DNA from: Methylococcales bacterium
GTDB lineage: Bacteria; Pseudomonadota; Gammaproteobacteria; Methylococcales; Methylomonadaceae
DNA: 6,996 nt
Direction of reading: 5' to 3'
NCBI GenBank assembly: GCA_023144875.1
Contig: JAGLEW010000124.1
Location: 1-6,996 of the forward strand
The position numbers and the translations under genes are program-made. Shown here piece by piece: positions 1 to 5,969 of this stretch. Position 1 is the stretch's first letter; the number at the start of each line of letters is the position of its first letter. The notes below the pieces were generated by a model. It saw nothing but the letters and a program-made list of their open reading frames with translations, had not been told where the DNA came from and did not search any database.

Positions 1-207
1 GCATCTGAAGGTACTGGTATTATTGCTGGTGGAGCGATGCGTGCTGTCTTTGAGGTAGTAGGTGTGCATAATGTTCTAGCAAAATGCATTGGAACTAATA
101 ATCCGATTAATGTTGTAAGAGCAACTATTAATGGGTTGACTGATATGCGTGATGTTAAACAGATTGCTGCTAAACGTGGTTTAACTGCTGAGCAAGTTGT
201 AGGATAA
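1..207 (+). CDS. rpsE: Small ribosomal subunit protein S5 (uS5), 3' end only
   Basis: The frame is open from the first base to TAA at 205-207 and gives the last 68 residues of S5; the start lies outside the window. The visible part begins at about residue 99 of the E. coli protein and contains the family segments EGTGIIAGGAMRAV, GVHNVLAK and NPINVVRAT, and a C-terminal AAKRGLTAEQ close to the E. coli end. S5 belongs to the body of the 30S subunit and affects decoding accuracy; this half is its C-terminal alpha/beta domain. The stop codon is 5 bases before rpmD, as in the spc operon. Identity is secure; only the 5' truncation by the window edge limits the entry. Confidence 0.97.
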   Translation, partial: ASEGTGIIAGGAMRAVFEVVGVHNVLAKCIGTNNPINVVRATINGLTDMRDVKQIAAKRGLTAEQVVG

Positions 208-212
208 GGGAT

Positions 213-398
213 ATGGCTGATAAAAAGATAGCGGTAACCATGATAAAAAGTAAAATTGGCCGACTAGCAAGTCATAAAGCTTGTTTGGTTGGATTAGGAT
301 TACGAAAAATTAACCAAACTGTTCAGGTAATTGATACGCCAGAAAATAGAGGAATGGTTAATAAAATCGCGTATATGGTTAAAGTTGAGGAAATTTAA
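213..398 (+). CDS. rpmD: Large ribosomal subunit protein L30 (uL30)
   Basis: This encodes 61 residues, against 59 in E. coli. L30 is a small single-domain 50S protein. The family core is visible: a short beta strand (KIAVTMIKSKIGR), the helix with HKACLVGLGLRKI, then DTPENRGMVNKI and the final strand MVKVEE. The ATG at 213 follows AGGA (201-204) by 8 bases, and that Shine-Dalgarno sits inside the end of rpsE, so the two genes are probably translationally coupled. The stop TAA shares its last base with the ATG of rplO. Position between rpsE and rplO is the standard spc order. Nothing is missing. Confidence 0.97.
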   Translation: MADKKIAVTMIKSKIGRLASHKACLVGLGLRKINQTVQVIDTPENRGMVNKIAYMVKVEEI

Positions 399-832
399 TG
401 TTTTTGAATAGTATTCAGCCAGCGGCAGGGTCGAGAAAAAAAGCAAAACGAGTAGGGCGTGGTATTGGCTCTACTTTAGGTAAAACCTGTGGTCGTGGGC
501 ATAAAGGTCAAAAATCACGTAGTGGTGGTTTTCATAAAGTTGGATTTGAAGGTGGTCAAATGCCTTTGCAAAGAAGGCTTCCTAAAGTAGGTTTTAGTTC
601 TCGTGGTAAAAAATATTCGGCACAAGTTAGATTAAATGAGCTAAATCTAGTTGATTCAGATGTAATTGATTTAAAAGTGCTAATTGACGCAAATTTAATT
701 CCAGCTATTTCTAAAACAGCAAAAGTTATTTTATCAGGTAAAGTAGATAAAGCTGTTACTATAAAGGGGCTTAAAGCGACGATAGGTGCAAAAGCAGCTA
801 TTGAAGCGGCTGGTGGTAAAGTAGAAATATAA
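398..832 (+). CDS. rplO: Large ribosomal subunit protein L15 (uL15)
   Basis: At 144 residues it has the same length as E. coli L15, a late-assembly 50S protein. The first 50 residues are the basic, glycine-rich extension that threads into 23S rRNA (KRVGRGIGSTLGKTCGRGHK, then GQKSRSGG). After it come GFEGGQMPLQRRLPKVGF and a globular C-terminal domain ending in AAIEAAGGKVEI. A cysteine replaces the first glycine of the usual TGGRGHKG. The start overlaps the rpmD stop by one base (TAATG), a typical re-initiation arrangement, and secY follows after 5 bases. Identity is clear from end to end. Confidence 0.98.
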   Translation: MFLNSIQPAAGSRKKAKRVGRGIGSTLGKTCGRGHKGQKSRSGGFHKVGFEGGQMPLQRRLPKVGFSSRGKKYSAQVRLNELNLVDSDVIDLKVLIDANLIPAISKTAKVILSGKVDKAVTIKGLKATIGAKAAIEAAGGKVEI

Positions 833-837
833 TTTAA

Positions 838-2160
838 ATGAGTACATCAAGAACAAAAATGGCAAAAAAAGCAAGCGGATTATCAGAGCTAAAGTCAAGA
901 TTACTTTTTGTTCTTGGTGCATTATTTGTTTATCGTGTTGGGGCGCATATTCCTGTTCCTGGAATTGATCCTAATGCGCTGAAATTAATGTTTGAGCAAC
1001 AAAGCGGCTCTATTCTGGACATGTTTAATATGTTTTCAGGCGGTGCTTTAATGCGATTGAGTTTATTTGCATTAGGAATTATGCCTTACATTTCAGCTTC
1101 TATTATTATGCAATTAATGACGGTTATTATACCAACATTGGAGCAAATAAAAAAAGAAGGGGAATCAGGGCGTCGTAAAATTTCCCAGTATACTCGGTAT
1201 GGAACAGTTGTTTTGGCAACGTTTCAAGCGATAGGAATATCTATTGCACTGCAAAGTCAAACCGCAGGCGGATTATCAGTTGTTATTAATCCTGGTGTCA
1301 GCTTTATAGTCATTACGGCTATTACATTGGTGACAGGAACGGTCTTTTTAATGTGGCTTGGTGAGCAAGTAACAGAAAGAGGAATAGGAAATGGTATATC
1401 ACTTATTATTTTTGCAGGTATTGTGTCAGGGCTTCCCTCCGCAATTGGTGGAACTTTAGAACTTGCGAGAACAGGTGAAATGAGTGGTTTTTTTATACTA
1501 CTTTTATTTCTGGTTGCAATAGCAGTTACCGCGTTAGTTGTATTTGTTGAAAGAGGTCAGCGTAGGATTATTATTAATTATCCTAAGCGTCAGCAGGGGC
1601 GAAAAATGTATGCGGGGCAAAGTAGTTTTTTACCTCTAAAGCTTAATATGGCAGGAGTAATTCCTCCTATTTTTGCTTCAAGTATTATTTTATTTCCTGC
1701 AACAATTGCTGGTTGGTTTGGTAATGCTGAAGGCTTTTCTTGGTTACAAGATGTTTCGACGGTTCTATCACCTGGACAGCCGATCTATGTTATGTTTTAT
1801 GCGGCGGCAATTATTTTCTTTTGCTTTTTTTATACCGCATTGGTTTTTAATTCAAAAGAAACGGCTGATAATTTAAAAAAATCAGGCGCTTTTTTACCAG
1901 GTGTAAGGCCTGGTGCTCAGACAACAATATATATTGATAAGGTTATGACTCGATTAACATTAATCGGAGCCTTTTACATCACTTTAGTTTGTTTGTTACC
2001 TGAGTTTTTAATTGTTTATTGGAATGTTCCTTTTTATTTTGGAGGAACTTCGTTATTAATTATTGTTGTTGTGGTAATGGATTTTATTTCACAATTGCAG
2101 ACGCATTTGATGTCACAACAATATGAAGGGCTAATGAAAAAAGCCAACCTTAAAAAATAA
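838..2160 (+). CDS. secY: Protein translocase subunit SecY
   Basis: SecY is the channel of the inner-membrane SecYEG translocon, through which unfolded proteins are exported or inserted. The 440 residues (443 in E. coli) show ten hydrophobic segments, roughly at 22-42, 76-98, 121-141, 153-175, 186-203, 216-236, 272-292, 316-336, 371-391 and 397-417. A plug region (MFNMFSGGAL, 62-71) follows the first. The cytoplasmic loops that contact SecA and the ribosome are conserved: VERGQRRI around 237-244, and RPGAQT with the key arginine at 357. EGESGRRKISQYTRYG (108-122) and the C-terminal KKANLK also match E. coli. The start is not certain. ATG 838 has almost no Shine-Dalgarno; ATG 859 would give MAKKASGLSEL, closer to the E. 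coli N-terminus, but is no better preceded. I keep 838 because it lies 5 bases after rplO. Confidence 0.97.
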   Translation: MSTSRTKMAKKASGLSELKSRLLFVLGALFVYRVGAHIPVPGIDPNALKLMFEQQSGSILDMFNMFSGGALMRLSLFALGIMPYISASIIMQLMTVIIPTLEQIKKEGESGRRKISQYTRYGTVVLATFQAIGISIALQSQTAGGLSVVINPGVSFIVITAITLVTGTVFLMWLGEQVTERGIGNGISLIIFAGIVSGLPSAIGGTLELARTGEMSGFFILLLFLVAIAVTALVVFVERGQRRIIINYPKRQQGRKMYAGQSSFLPLKLNMAGVIPPIFASSIILFPATIAGWFGNAEGFSWLQDVSTVLSPGQPIYVMFYAAAIIFFCFFYTALVFNSKETADNLKKSGAFLPGVRPGAQTTIYIDKVMTRLTLIGAFYITLVCLLPEFLIVYWNVPFYFGGTSLLIIVVVVMDFISQLQTHLMSQQYEGLMKKANLKK

Positions 2161-2169
2161 CTTTTGTGT

Positions 2170-2174
2170 AGGGG
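2170..2174 (+). promoter_or_regulatory. Shine-Dalgarno of rpmJ, decides its GTG start
   Basis: AGGGG lies 9 bases before GTG 2184, normal spacing. It is only 4 bases before ATG 2179, which in any case reads ATG TTG TGA and stops at once. The purine tract therefore supports the GTG as the rpmJ start. Confidence 0.7.
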
Positions 2175-2183
2175 TTAAATGTT

Positions 2184-2300
2184 GTGAAAGTTAGAGCATC
2201 TGTAAAGAAAATTTGTCGTAATTGCAAAGTTGTAAAAAGAAGTGGCGTTGTTAGAGTTATCTGTAAAAGTGATGCTCGTCATAAGCAACGTCAAGGCTAA
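2184..2300 (+). CDS. rpmJ: Large ribosomal subunit protein L36 (bL36), zinc-ribbon form
   Basis: Reading from GTG gives 38 residues beginning MKVRASVKKICRNCK and ending RHKQRQG, the same length as E. coli L36 and nearly the same sequence. L36 is the smallest 50S protein. Cys11, Cys14, Cys27 and His33 form the CCCH zinc site, so this is the zinc-dependent (C+) paralogue rather than the zinc-free type made under zinc limitation. It closes the spc operon, 23 bases after secY and 74 bases before rpsM. I see no terminator after it, so read-through into the alpha operon is likely. The gene is easily missed because it is short and starts with GTG. Confidence 0.96.
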   Translation: MKVRASVKKICRNCKVVKRSGVVRVICKSDARHKQRQG

Positions 2301-2306
2301 TATTTA

Positions 2307-2335
2307 TTGCGCTGTATTTTATAGGATGTTATAAT
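2307..2335 (+). promoter_or_regulatory. Alpha operon promoter (sigma70, extended -10)
   Basis: TTGCGC (2307-2312) and a consensus TATAAT (2330-2335) are separated by exactly 17 bases. TG lies one base before the -10 (2327-2328), giving an extended -10 element. Transcription should begin near 2341-2345, about 30 bases before rpsM. The stretch after the -10 (TTCGCGC, 2336-2342) is a GC-rich discriminator in an AT-rich genome, a feature often linked to ppGpp/DksA control of ribosomal genes; that link is inferred. Location between rpmJ and rpsM matches the E. coli alpha promoter. Confidence 0.75.
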
Positions 2336-2340
2336 TTCGC

Positions 2341-2374
2341 GCTTAACTTTAAAATACCATCATGGGAGTACTAG
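2341..2374 (+). promoter_or_regulatory. Short rpsM leader with Shine-Dalgarno GGGAG
   Basis: The predicted untranslated leader is only about 30-34 bases. GGGAG at 2364-2368 lies 6 bases before ATG 2375. I find no room for the roughly 100-base nested pseudoknot that ribosomal protein S4 binds in the E. coli alpha mRNA. An out-of-frame ATG at 2362 overlaps the Shine-Dalgarno and has none of its own. Confidence 0.5.
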
Positions 2375-2731
2375 ATGGCACGTATTGCTGGAATAAATGT
2401 AGCAGAGCATAAACACGCAGAAATTGCGTTAACGGCTGTCTACGGAATTGGTCGCCAGACTGCTAAGGATATTTGTAAAGAAATTGGTATTGAATCTTCG
2501 GTAAAAATAAAAGAGTTAACAGAAGAGCAGTTAGAAGCAATTCGTAATGTTATTTCAAAAATGACGGTTGAAGGGGATCTTCGACGTGAAGTGTCAATGA
2601 ATATTAAGCGGCTAATGGATTTAGGTTGTTATCGTGGAATTCGACATCGTAGAGGTTTGCCATTGAGGGGGCAACGGACGCGGACTAATGCTCGTACTCG
2701 TAAAGGCCCTCGTAAACCAATTAGAAAATAA
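2375..2731 (+). CDS. rpsM: Small ribosomal subunit protein S13 (uS13)
   Basis: The 118 residues equal E. coli S13 in length. The protein sits in the head of the 30S subunit and contacts the P-site tRNA and the bridge to the 50S. Visible hallmarks are the start MARIAGIN, YGIGRQTAKDIC of the helix-two-turns-helix fold near 23-34, and EGDLRREVSMNIKRLMDLGC (67-86) with YRGIRHRRGLPLRGQRT after it. The basic tail NARTRKGPRKPIRK reaches the P site. It is the first gene of the alpha operon, well served by the Shine-Dalgarno at 2364-2368; rpsK follows after 30 bases. The ATG start matches the family N-terminus exactly. Confidence 0.98.
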   Translation: MARIAGINVAEHKHAEIALTAVYGIGRQTAKDICKEIGIESSVKIKELTEEQLEAIRNVISKMTVEGDLRREVSMNIKRLMDLGCYRGIRHRRGLPLRGQRTRTNARTRKGPRKPIRK

Positions 2732-2761
2732 GATATTTTTGTAAAAAGGCTTTAAAAAATA

Positions 2762-3148
2762 ATGGCAACTCAACATCGTTCTAAAAAACGCATTAAAAAA
2801 GAAGTGGCGGATGGTATCGCTCATGTTCATGCTTCATTCAATAATACAATTGTGACCATTACTGATCGAAAAGGTAATGCGTTATCTTGGGCTACTTCAG
2901 GTGGTTCAGGCTTTAGAGGTTCTCGTAAAAGCACCCCTTTCGCTGCACAAGTTGCTGCGGAAAAAGCTGGAAATATTGCATTAGAGTATGGTATGAAAAA
3001 CCTTGATGTAATGATTAAAGGCCCCGGTCCTGGACGAGAATCGGCGGTGAGATCGCTCAATAATTTAGGATTTAAGATTACTAATATTGTTGATGTGACT
3101 CCTATCCCTCACAATGGTTGTCGCCCCCCTAAAAAACGTCGCGTTTAA
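2762..3148 (+). CDS. rpsK: Small ribosomal subunit protein S11 (uS11)
   Basis: This encodes 128 residues (129 in E. coli). S11 lies on the 30S platform near the mRNA exit and the anti-Shine-Dalgarno helix. Conserved segments are HASFNNTIVTITDRKGNAL (23-41), GGSGFRGSRKSTPFAAQVAA (47-66), KGPGPGRES (86-94) and the terminal DVTPIPHNGCRPPKKRRV. Asn118-Gly119 corresponds to the Asn-Gly pair that becomes isoaspartate in E. coli S11. The first dozen residues are the usual variable basic extension. The Shine-Dalgarno is weak and distant (AAAGG at 2745-2749, 12 bases away), so translation may be coupled to rpsM. Confidence 0.98.
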   Translation: MATQHRSKKRIKKEVADGIAHVHASFNNTIVTITDRKGNALSWATSGGSGFRGSRKSTPFAAQVAAEKAGNIALEYGMKNLDVMIKGPGPGRESAVRSLNNLGFKITNIVDVTPIPHNGCRPPKKRRV

Positions 3149-3166
3149 GATTTTGGAGTAGTAATT

Positions 3167-3787
3167 ATGGCAAGGTATCTAGGACCTACTTGTAAGTTAA
3201 GTCGTAGAGAAGGCACGGATCTGTTTTTAAAAAGCAGAGGCAAGTCTTTGGAAGGTAAATGTAAATTAGAGCAACGCCCTGGCCAACATGGTACGGCGAG
3301 AGTTAGAAGCTCTGATTATGCTCTACAGTTAAGAGCAAAACAAAGAATTCGTAGAATTTATGGTGTGTTGGAAAAACAATTCAGAAATTACTACAAAATG
3401 GCGGCTTTACAAAAGGGCGCAACAGGTGAAAATTTATTAAATTTATTAGAATCTCGCCTTGATAATGTCGTTTATCGCATGGGGTTTGCAAGTACACGTG
3501 CTGAAGCACGTCAATTGGTATCACATAAATCAATTGTAGTAAATGGACAATTAACAAATATTCCTTCATTTCAAGTTAAAGTTGCTGATGAAATTACAAT
3601 TAGAGAAAAATCTAAAAAGCAACAAAGAATTATTGATGCTTTAGTGGTTGCTGAGCAATATGGCATTCCTACTTGGGTTGAAGTTAATTCTAAAGATATG
3701 TCTGGAACATTCAAGTCACAACCTGAACGGACTGATCTTGGTAGTGATATGAATGAGCAGTTGGTTGTTGAGCTTTACTCTAAATAA
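3167..3787 (+). CDS. rpsD: Small ribosomal subunit protein S4 (uS4)
   Basis: At 206 residues it has exactly the E. coli length. S4 nucleates 30S assembly on the 5' domain of 16S rRNA, and in E. coli it also represses alpha operon translation. The N-terminal region reads MARYLGPTCKLSRREGTDLF, followed by RIYGVLEKQFRNYY (63-76). The S4 RNA-binding domain spans about 96-157 (RLDNVVYRMGFASTRAEARQ, then LVSHKSIVVNG). The end, NEQLVVELYSK, matches E. coli. Only two N-terminal cysteines (9 and 32) are present, so this is not the four-cysteine zinc form. GGAG at 3155-3158 lies 8 bases before the ATG. rpoA follows after 19 bases. Confidence 0.98.
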   Translation: MARYLGPTCKLSRREGTDLFLKSRGKSLEGKCKLEQRPGQHGTARVRSSDYALQLRAKQRIRRIYGVLEKQFRNYYKMAALQKGATGENLLNLLESRLDNVVYRMGFASTRAEARQLVSHKSIVVNGQLTNIPSFQVKVADEITIREKSKKQQRIIDALVVAEQYGIPTWVEVNSKDMSGTFKSQPERTDLGSDMNEQLVVELYSK

Positions 3788-3806
3788 TTGGGTTCGGATA
3801 TAATTT

Positions 3807-4817
3807 ATGCAAAAATCTATTGCTGGCTTATTGAAACCTAATTTGGTTGATGTAGTCAATCATTCTGTAAATCATTCTCGTATTGTTATTGAGCCACTGG
3901 AACGTGGGTTTGGACATTCGCTTGGTAATGCACTAAGAAGAGTTATGCTCTCTTCTATTTTAGGGTGTGCGGTTACTGAGGTTGAAATAGAAGGTGTTTT
4001 ACATGAATATTCAACTATCGATGGCATTCAAGAAGATGTTATTGATATTTTATTGAATTTAAAGCAGCTTGCTATTGTTTTACACTCTAAAGACGAGGTT
4101 ATTCTATCACTGAATAAAAGTGGACAAGGTGTTGTTACCGCCGCTGATATAGATTTACCTCATGATGTTGATATTATCAACCCTGATCAAGTTATTGCAA
4201 ATTTAACCCAGTCTGGTGAATTAAATATTCGTCTTAAAGTTGAGAGAGGTCGGGGTTATGTGCCTGCAAGTGTTCGAAAAGAACAATTAGACAGATCATT
4301 GCCTGTTGGAACATTGATGGTTGATGCAATTTTTAGTCCTGTTATTAAGGTAGCTTATCATGTTGAAAGTATGCGTGTTGAGCAACGGACTAATTTAGAT
4401 AAATTAATTGTTGAGCTAGAAACGAATGGGACAGTAGACCCAGAAGAAACTATTAAATTAGCTGCAACTATTTTACATGATCAATTATCTGTTTTTGTTG
4501 ATTTTGAAAAAGTGCATGAACAAGCGGCTGAAGAGACAATTATAGAAGAAGAAACATTTGATCCTGTATTATTAAGACCTGTTGATGATTTAGAATTAAC
4601 AGTACGTTCGGCGAATTGCTTAAAAGCTGAAAATATTTTTTATATAGGTGATTTAATTCAACGGACGGAAGTAGAACTACTTAAAACTCCGAATTTAGGC
4701 AAAAAGTCATTGACTGAAATTAAAGATATTCTTGCAATGAAAGGATTATCTTTAGGTATGCGTCTTGAAAACTGGCCTCCTGAAAATTTAGCTGACCAAA
4801 GTCAAGCTGGAATCTAA
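3807..4817 (+). CDS. rpoA: DNA-directed RNA polymerase subunit alpha
   Basis: The alpha dimer is the scaffold on which beta and beta' assemble, and its C-terminal domain binds UP elements and activators. The 336 residues (329 in E. coli) comprise an N-terminal dimerisation domain (about 1-235, with EPLERGFGHSLGNALRRVML at 29-48), an acidic flexible linker (about 237-250, EEETIIEEET) and the C-terminal domain from about 251. There, Arg267, Asn270, Gly298, Lys300, Ser301 and Glu304 correspond to the E. coli DNA-contact residues 265, 268, 296, 298, 299 and 302. The last residues (NLADQSQAGI) are slightly longer than in E. coli. The Shine-Dalgarno is poor (GGAT, 3797-3799 and neighbours), 19 bases after rpsD, so coupling to rpsD is likely. 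Confidence 0.98.
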   Translation: MQKSIAGLLKPNLVDVVNHSVNHSRIVIEPLERGFGHSLGNALRRVMLSSILGCAVTEVEIEGVLHEYSTIDGIQEDVIDILLNLKQLAIVLHSKDEVILSLNKSGQGVVTAADIDLPHDVDIINPDQVIANLTQSGELNIRLKVERGRGYVPASVRKEQLDRSLPVGTLMVDAIFSPVIKVAYHVESMRVEQRTNLDKLIVELETNGTVDPEETIKLAATILHDQLSVFVDFEKVHEQAAEETIIEEETFDPVLLRPVDDLELTVRSANCLKAENIFYIGDLIQRTEVELLKTPNLGKKSLTEIKDILAMKGLSLGMRLENWPPENLADQSQAGI

Positions 4818-4838
4818 CATACTGAAGGTTATCTCCAA

Positions 4839-5219
4839 ATGAGACATAGAAAATCTGGAAGACAATTAAATAGAAATAGTAGCCACCGTAAAGCTATGTT
4901 TAGTAATATGGTGAGTTCTATTATTAAACATGAATTAATTAGGACGACATTGCCTAAAGCAAAAGAGTTACGAGGTTTTGCAGAACCTTTAATTACATTG
5001 GCTAAAAATGATTCTGTTGCAAATAGACGTTTAGCTTTTGCGAGACTACGGGATAAAGAAGCGGTTAGTAAGTTATTTAATGACTTAGGTCCTCGTTATC
5101 AAAAACGCCAAGGTGGTTATTTACGAGTTATGAAGTGTGGCTTTAGAACAGGTGATGATGCACCAATGGCTTATGTTGAATTAGTTGATAGGCCTGATCT
5201 GACAGAAGCAGAAGATTAG
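4839..5219 (+). CDS. rplQ: Large ribosomal subunit protein L17 (bL17)
   Basis: The 126 residues (127 in E. coli) start MRHRKSGRQLNRNSSHRKAM, the signature N-terminus of bacterial L17, which lies near the peptide exit tunnel of the 50S subunit. Further hallmarks are HELIRTTLPKAKELRGFAEP (36-55), NRRLAFARLRDKEAVSKLF, GGYLRVMKCGFRTGDDAPMA and YVELVDRP. AAGG at 4825-4828 lies about 10 bases before the ATG. It is the last gene of the alpha operon, 21 bases after rpoA, and the strong hairpin at 5239-5267 follows its stop by 19 bases. The C-terminal DLTEAED is a short acidic tail. Confidence 0.98.
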   Translation: MRHRKSGRQLNRNSSHRKAMFSNMVSSIIKHELIRTTLPKAKELRGFAEPLITLAKNDSVANRRLAFARLRDKEAVSKLFNDLGPRYQKRQGGYLRVMKCGFRTGDDAPMAYVELVDRPDLTEAED

Positions 5220-5238
5220 ACTAAAATCATTATAAAAG

Positions 5239-5267
5239 AAAAAAGCCAGTTATAAACTGGCTTTTTT
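5239..5267. terminator. Bidirectional intrinsic terminator between rplQ and fdxA
   Basis: A perfect 13-bp inverted repeat, AAAAAAGCCAGTT (5239-5251) and AACTGGCTTTTTT (5255-5267), encloses a 3-base loop. The T run at 5262-5267 serves the + strand after rplQ. The A run at 5239-5244 reads as T's on the - strand and serves fdxA, whose stop is 32 bases away. The placement between convergent genes fits a shared terminator. Confidence 0.93.
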
Positions 5268-5299
5268 GTGTTTGGACTGTAAATAATTCAGTGAAAAAA

Positions 5300-5623
5300 T
5301 TATTTCTCAAGTAATTCAGTTTTATTCTCTTTACCATCCCATTCTTCGGCTTCAGGGAGCGGGTCTTTTTGTTCAGTAATGACAGGCCAATTTTGAGATA
5401 ACTCAGCATTTAACGCTATAAAATGTTCTTGGTCTTCAGGAAGTTCATCCTCTGAATAGATAGCATTAGCTGGGCACTCAGGCTCACATAATGTGCAATC
5501 AATGCATTCCTCTGGATCAATAACTAAAAAATTTGGACCTTCATGAAAGCAGTCGACAGGACATACTTCCACGCAATCCGTATATTTACATTTAATACAA
5601 TTTTCTGTGACAACAAAGGTCAT
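5300..5623 (-). CDS. fdxA: Seven-iron ferredoxin ([3Fe-4S][4Fe-4S]), FdxA type
   Basis: This 107-residue electron carrier closely follows Azotobacter vinelandii FdI (106 residues after Met removal), from TENCIKCKYTDCVEVCPVDC to the tail PLPEAEEWDGKENKTELLEK. Counting Met as 1, Cys9, Cys17 and Cys50 should hold the [3Fe-4S] cluster and Cys21, Cys40, Cys43 and Cys46 the [4Fe-4S] cluster. Cys12 and Cys25 correspond to the free cysteines of FdI. It is a soluble cytoplasmic one-electron protein; in Azotobacter the homologue is tied to redox-stress control, but its partner here is unknown. It is convergent to rplQ and shares its terminator. The Shine-Dalgarno is weak (GG about 9 bases before ATG). 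All cluster residues are intact. Confidence 0.96.
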   Translation of the reverse strand: MTFVVTENCIKCKYTDCVEVCPVDCFHEGPNFLVIDPEECIDCTLCEPECPANAIYSEDELPEDQEHFIALNAELSQNWPVITEQKDPLPEAEEWDGKENKTELLEK

Positions 5624-5670
5624 ATTTTTTTACCAAAATTTGTTAAGAAGAAGGGTGAGTTAAAGGAATA

Positions 5671-5699
5671 ATTTTAGCAGAAGTGATTAAAAAATTCAG
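5671..5699 (-). promoter_or_regulatory. Possible fdxA promoter
   Basis: Read on the - strand, TAAAAT (plus-strand 5671-5676) is preceded by TGC, an extended -10 element. A weak -35, CTGAAT (5694-5699), lies 17 bases upstream. The start would be near 5664, giving a leader of about 40 bases. The -35 matches consensus at only three positions, so the call rests mainly on the extended -10 and the position. Confidence 0.4.
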
Positions 5700-5862
5700 T
5701 TTAAATTTTATATCGCTCAGGTACGGCTGGAATTGAAGTTATTAAGGGTTTAATCCTTATCCCAACTCAGGTTATTATTGGTAACGCTTTACAGCCTACA
5801 CGAGCCATATTTTTGGCAAAAAATTATGACTGGATAGTGTGTTCAGGGTGTTGGTTTACATT

Positions 5863-5913
5863 ATTTATTGACTTGCTCTTGAGCTTAAAGTGTCAAAAAA
5901 CCGCTCAATAAAT
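5863..5913. repeat. Nested inverted repeats upstream of the Hpt gene
   Basis: The outer arms ATTTATTGA (5863-5871) and TCAATAAAT (5905-5913) are perfect complements. Inside, TTGAC (5868-5872) pairs with GTCAA (5892-5896), overlapping the outer left arm, and GCTC (5875-5878) pairs with GAGC (5881-5884). The alternatives are mutually exclusive in part. No T run follows on either strand, so this is not an ordinary terminator. It could be an operator or an RNA element. Confidence 0.4.
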
Positions 5914-5954
5914 TTCCTAAAAAGATGGTTATTTTTTAAATTTGAAAAAACTAT

Positions 5955-5961
5955 GGAAGGA
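5955..5961 (+). promoter_or_regulatory. Strong Shine-Dalgarno of the Hpt gene
   Basis: GGAAGGA ends 8 bases before ATG 5970, far better than most sites in the ribosomal operons here. It supports this start. ATG 5953, just upstream, reads only four codons before TAA. Confidence 0.75.
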
Positions 5962-5969
5962 ACATAAAA

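Larger units (their letters stand above)
5624..5969. other. Gene-free stretch between fdxA and the Hpt gene
   Basis: This 346-base AT-rich stretch separates two divergently transcribed genes. It holds the candidate fdxA promoter, a 68-codon open frame without a usual start (5705-5911, + strand) and nested inverted repeats (5863-5913). A short inverted repeat, TAAGG (5743-5747) with CCTTA (5755-5759), is also present. I found no convincing sigma70 promoter for the Hpt gene, no tRNA and no terminator. Part of the stretch may be decayed coding or mobile DNA, but nothing in it is recognisable. Confidence 0.5.

Noticed and set aside
2362..2364. ATG upstream of rpsM as an alternative start or upstream peptide
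   Set aside because: It is out of frame with rpsM, has no Shine-Dalgarno and overlaps the Shine-Dalgarno of rpsM itself.
3799..3804. TATAAT just before rpoA
   Set aside because: There is no -35 at 16-18 bases, and the start would fall after the rpoA ATG. It is probably chance within an AT-rich gap.
5716..5772. Repeated CTCAGGT (5716-5722 and 5766-5772), and an impression that TTATCCCAACTCAGGTTA resembles an insertion-sequence end
   Set aside because: Seven bases twice in this length is weak, no matching opposite end was found in the window, and the resemblance is memory only and could not be verified.
5868..5896. TTGACT at 5868-5873 as the -35 of the Hpt gene
   Set aside because: No -10-like hexamer lies 15-19 bases downstream.
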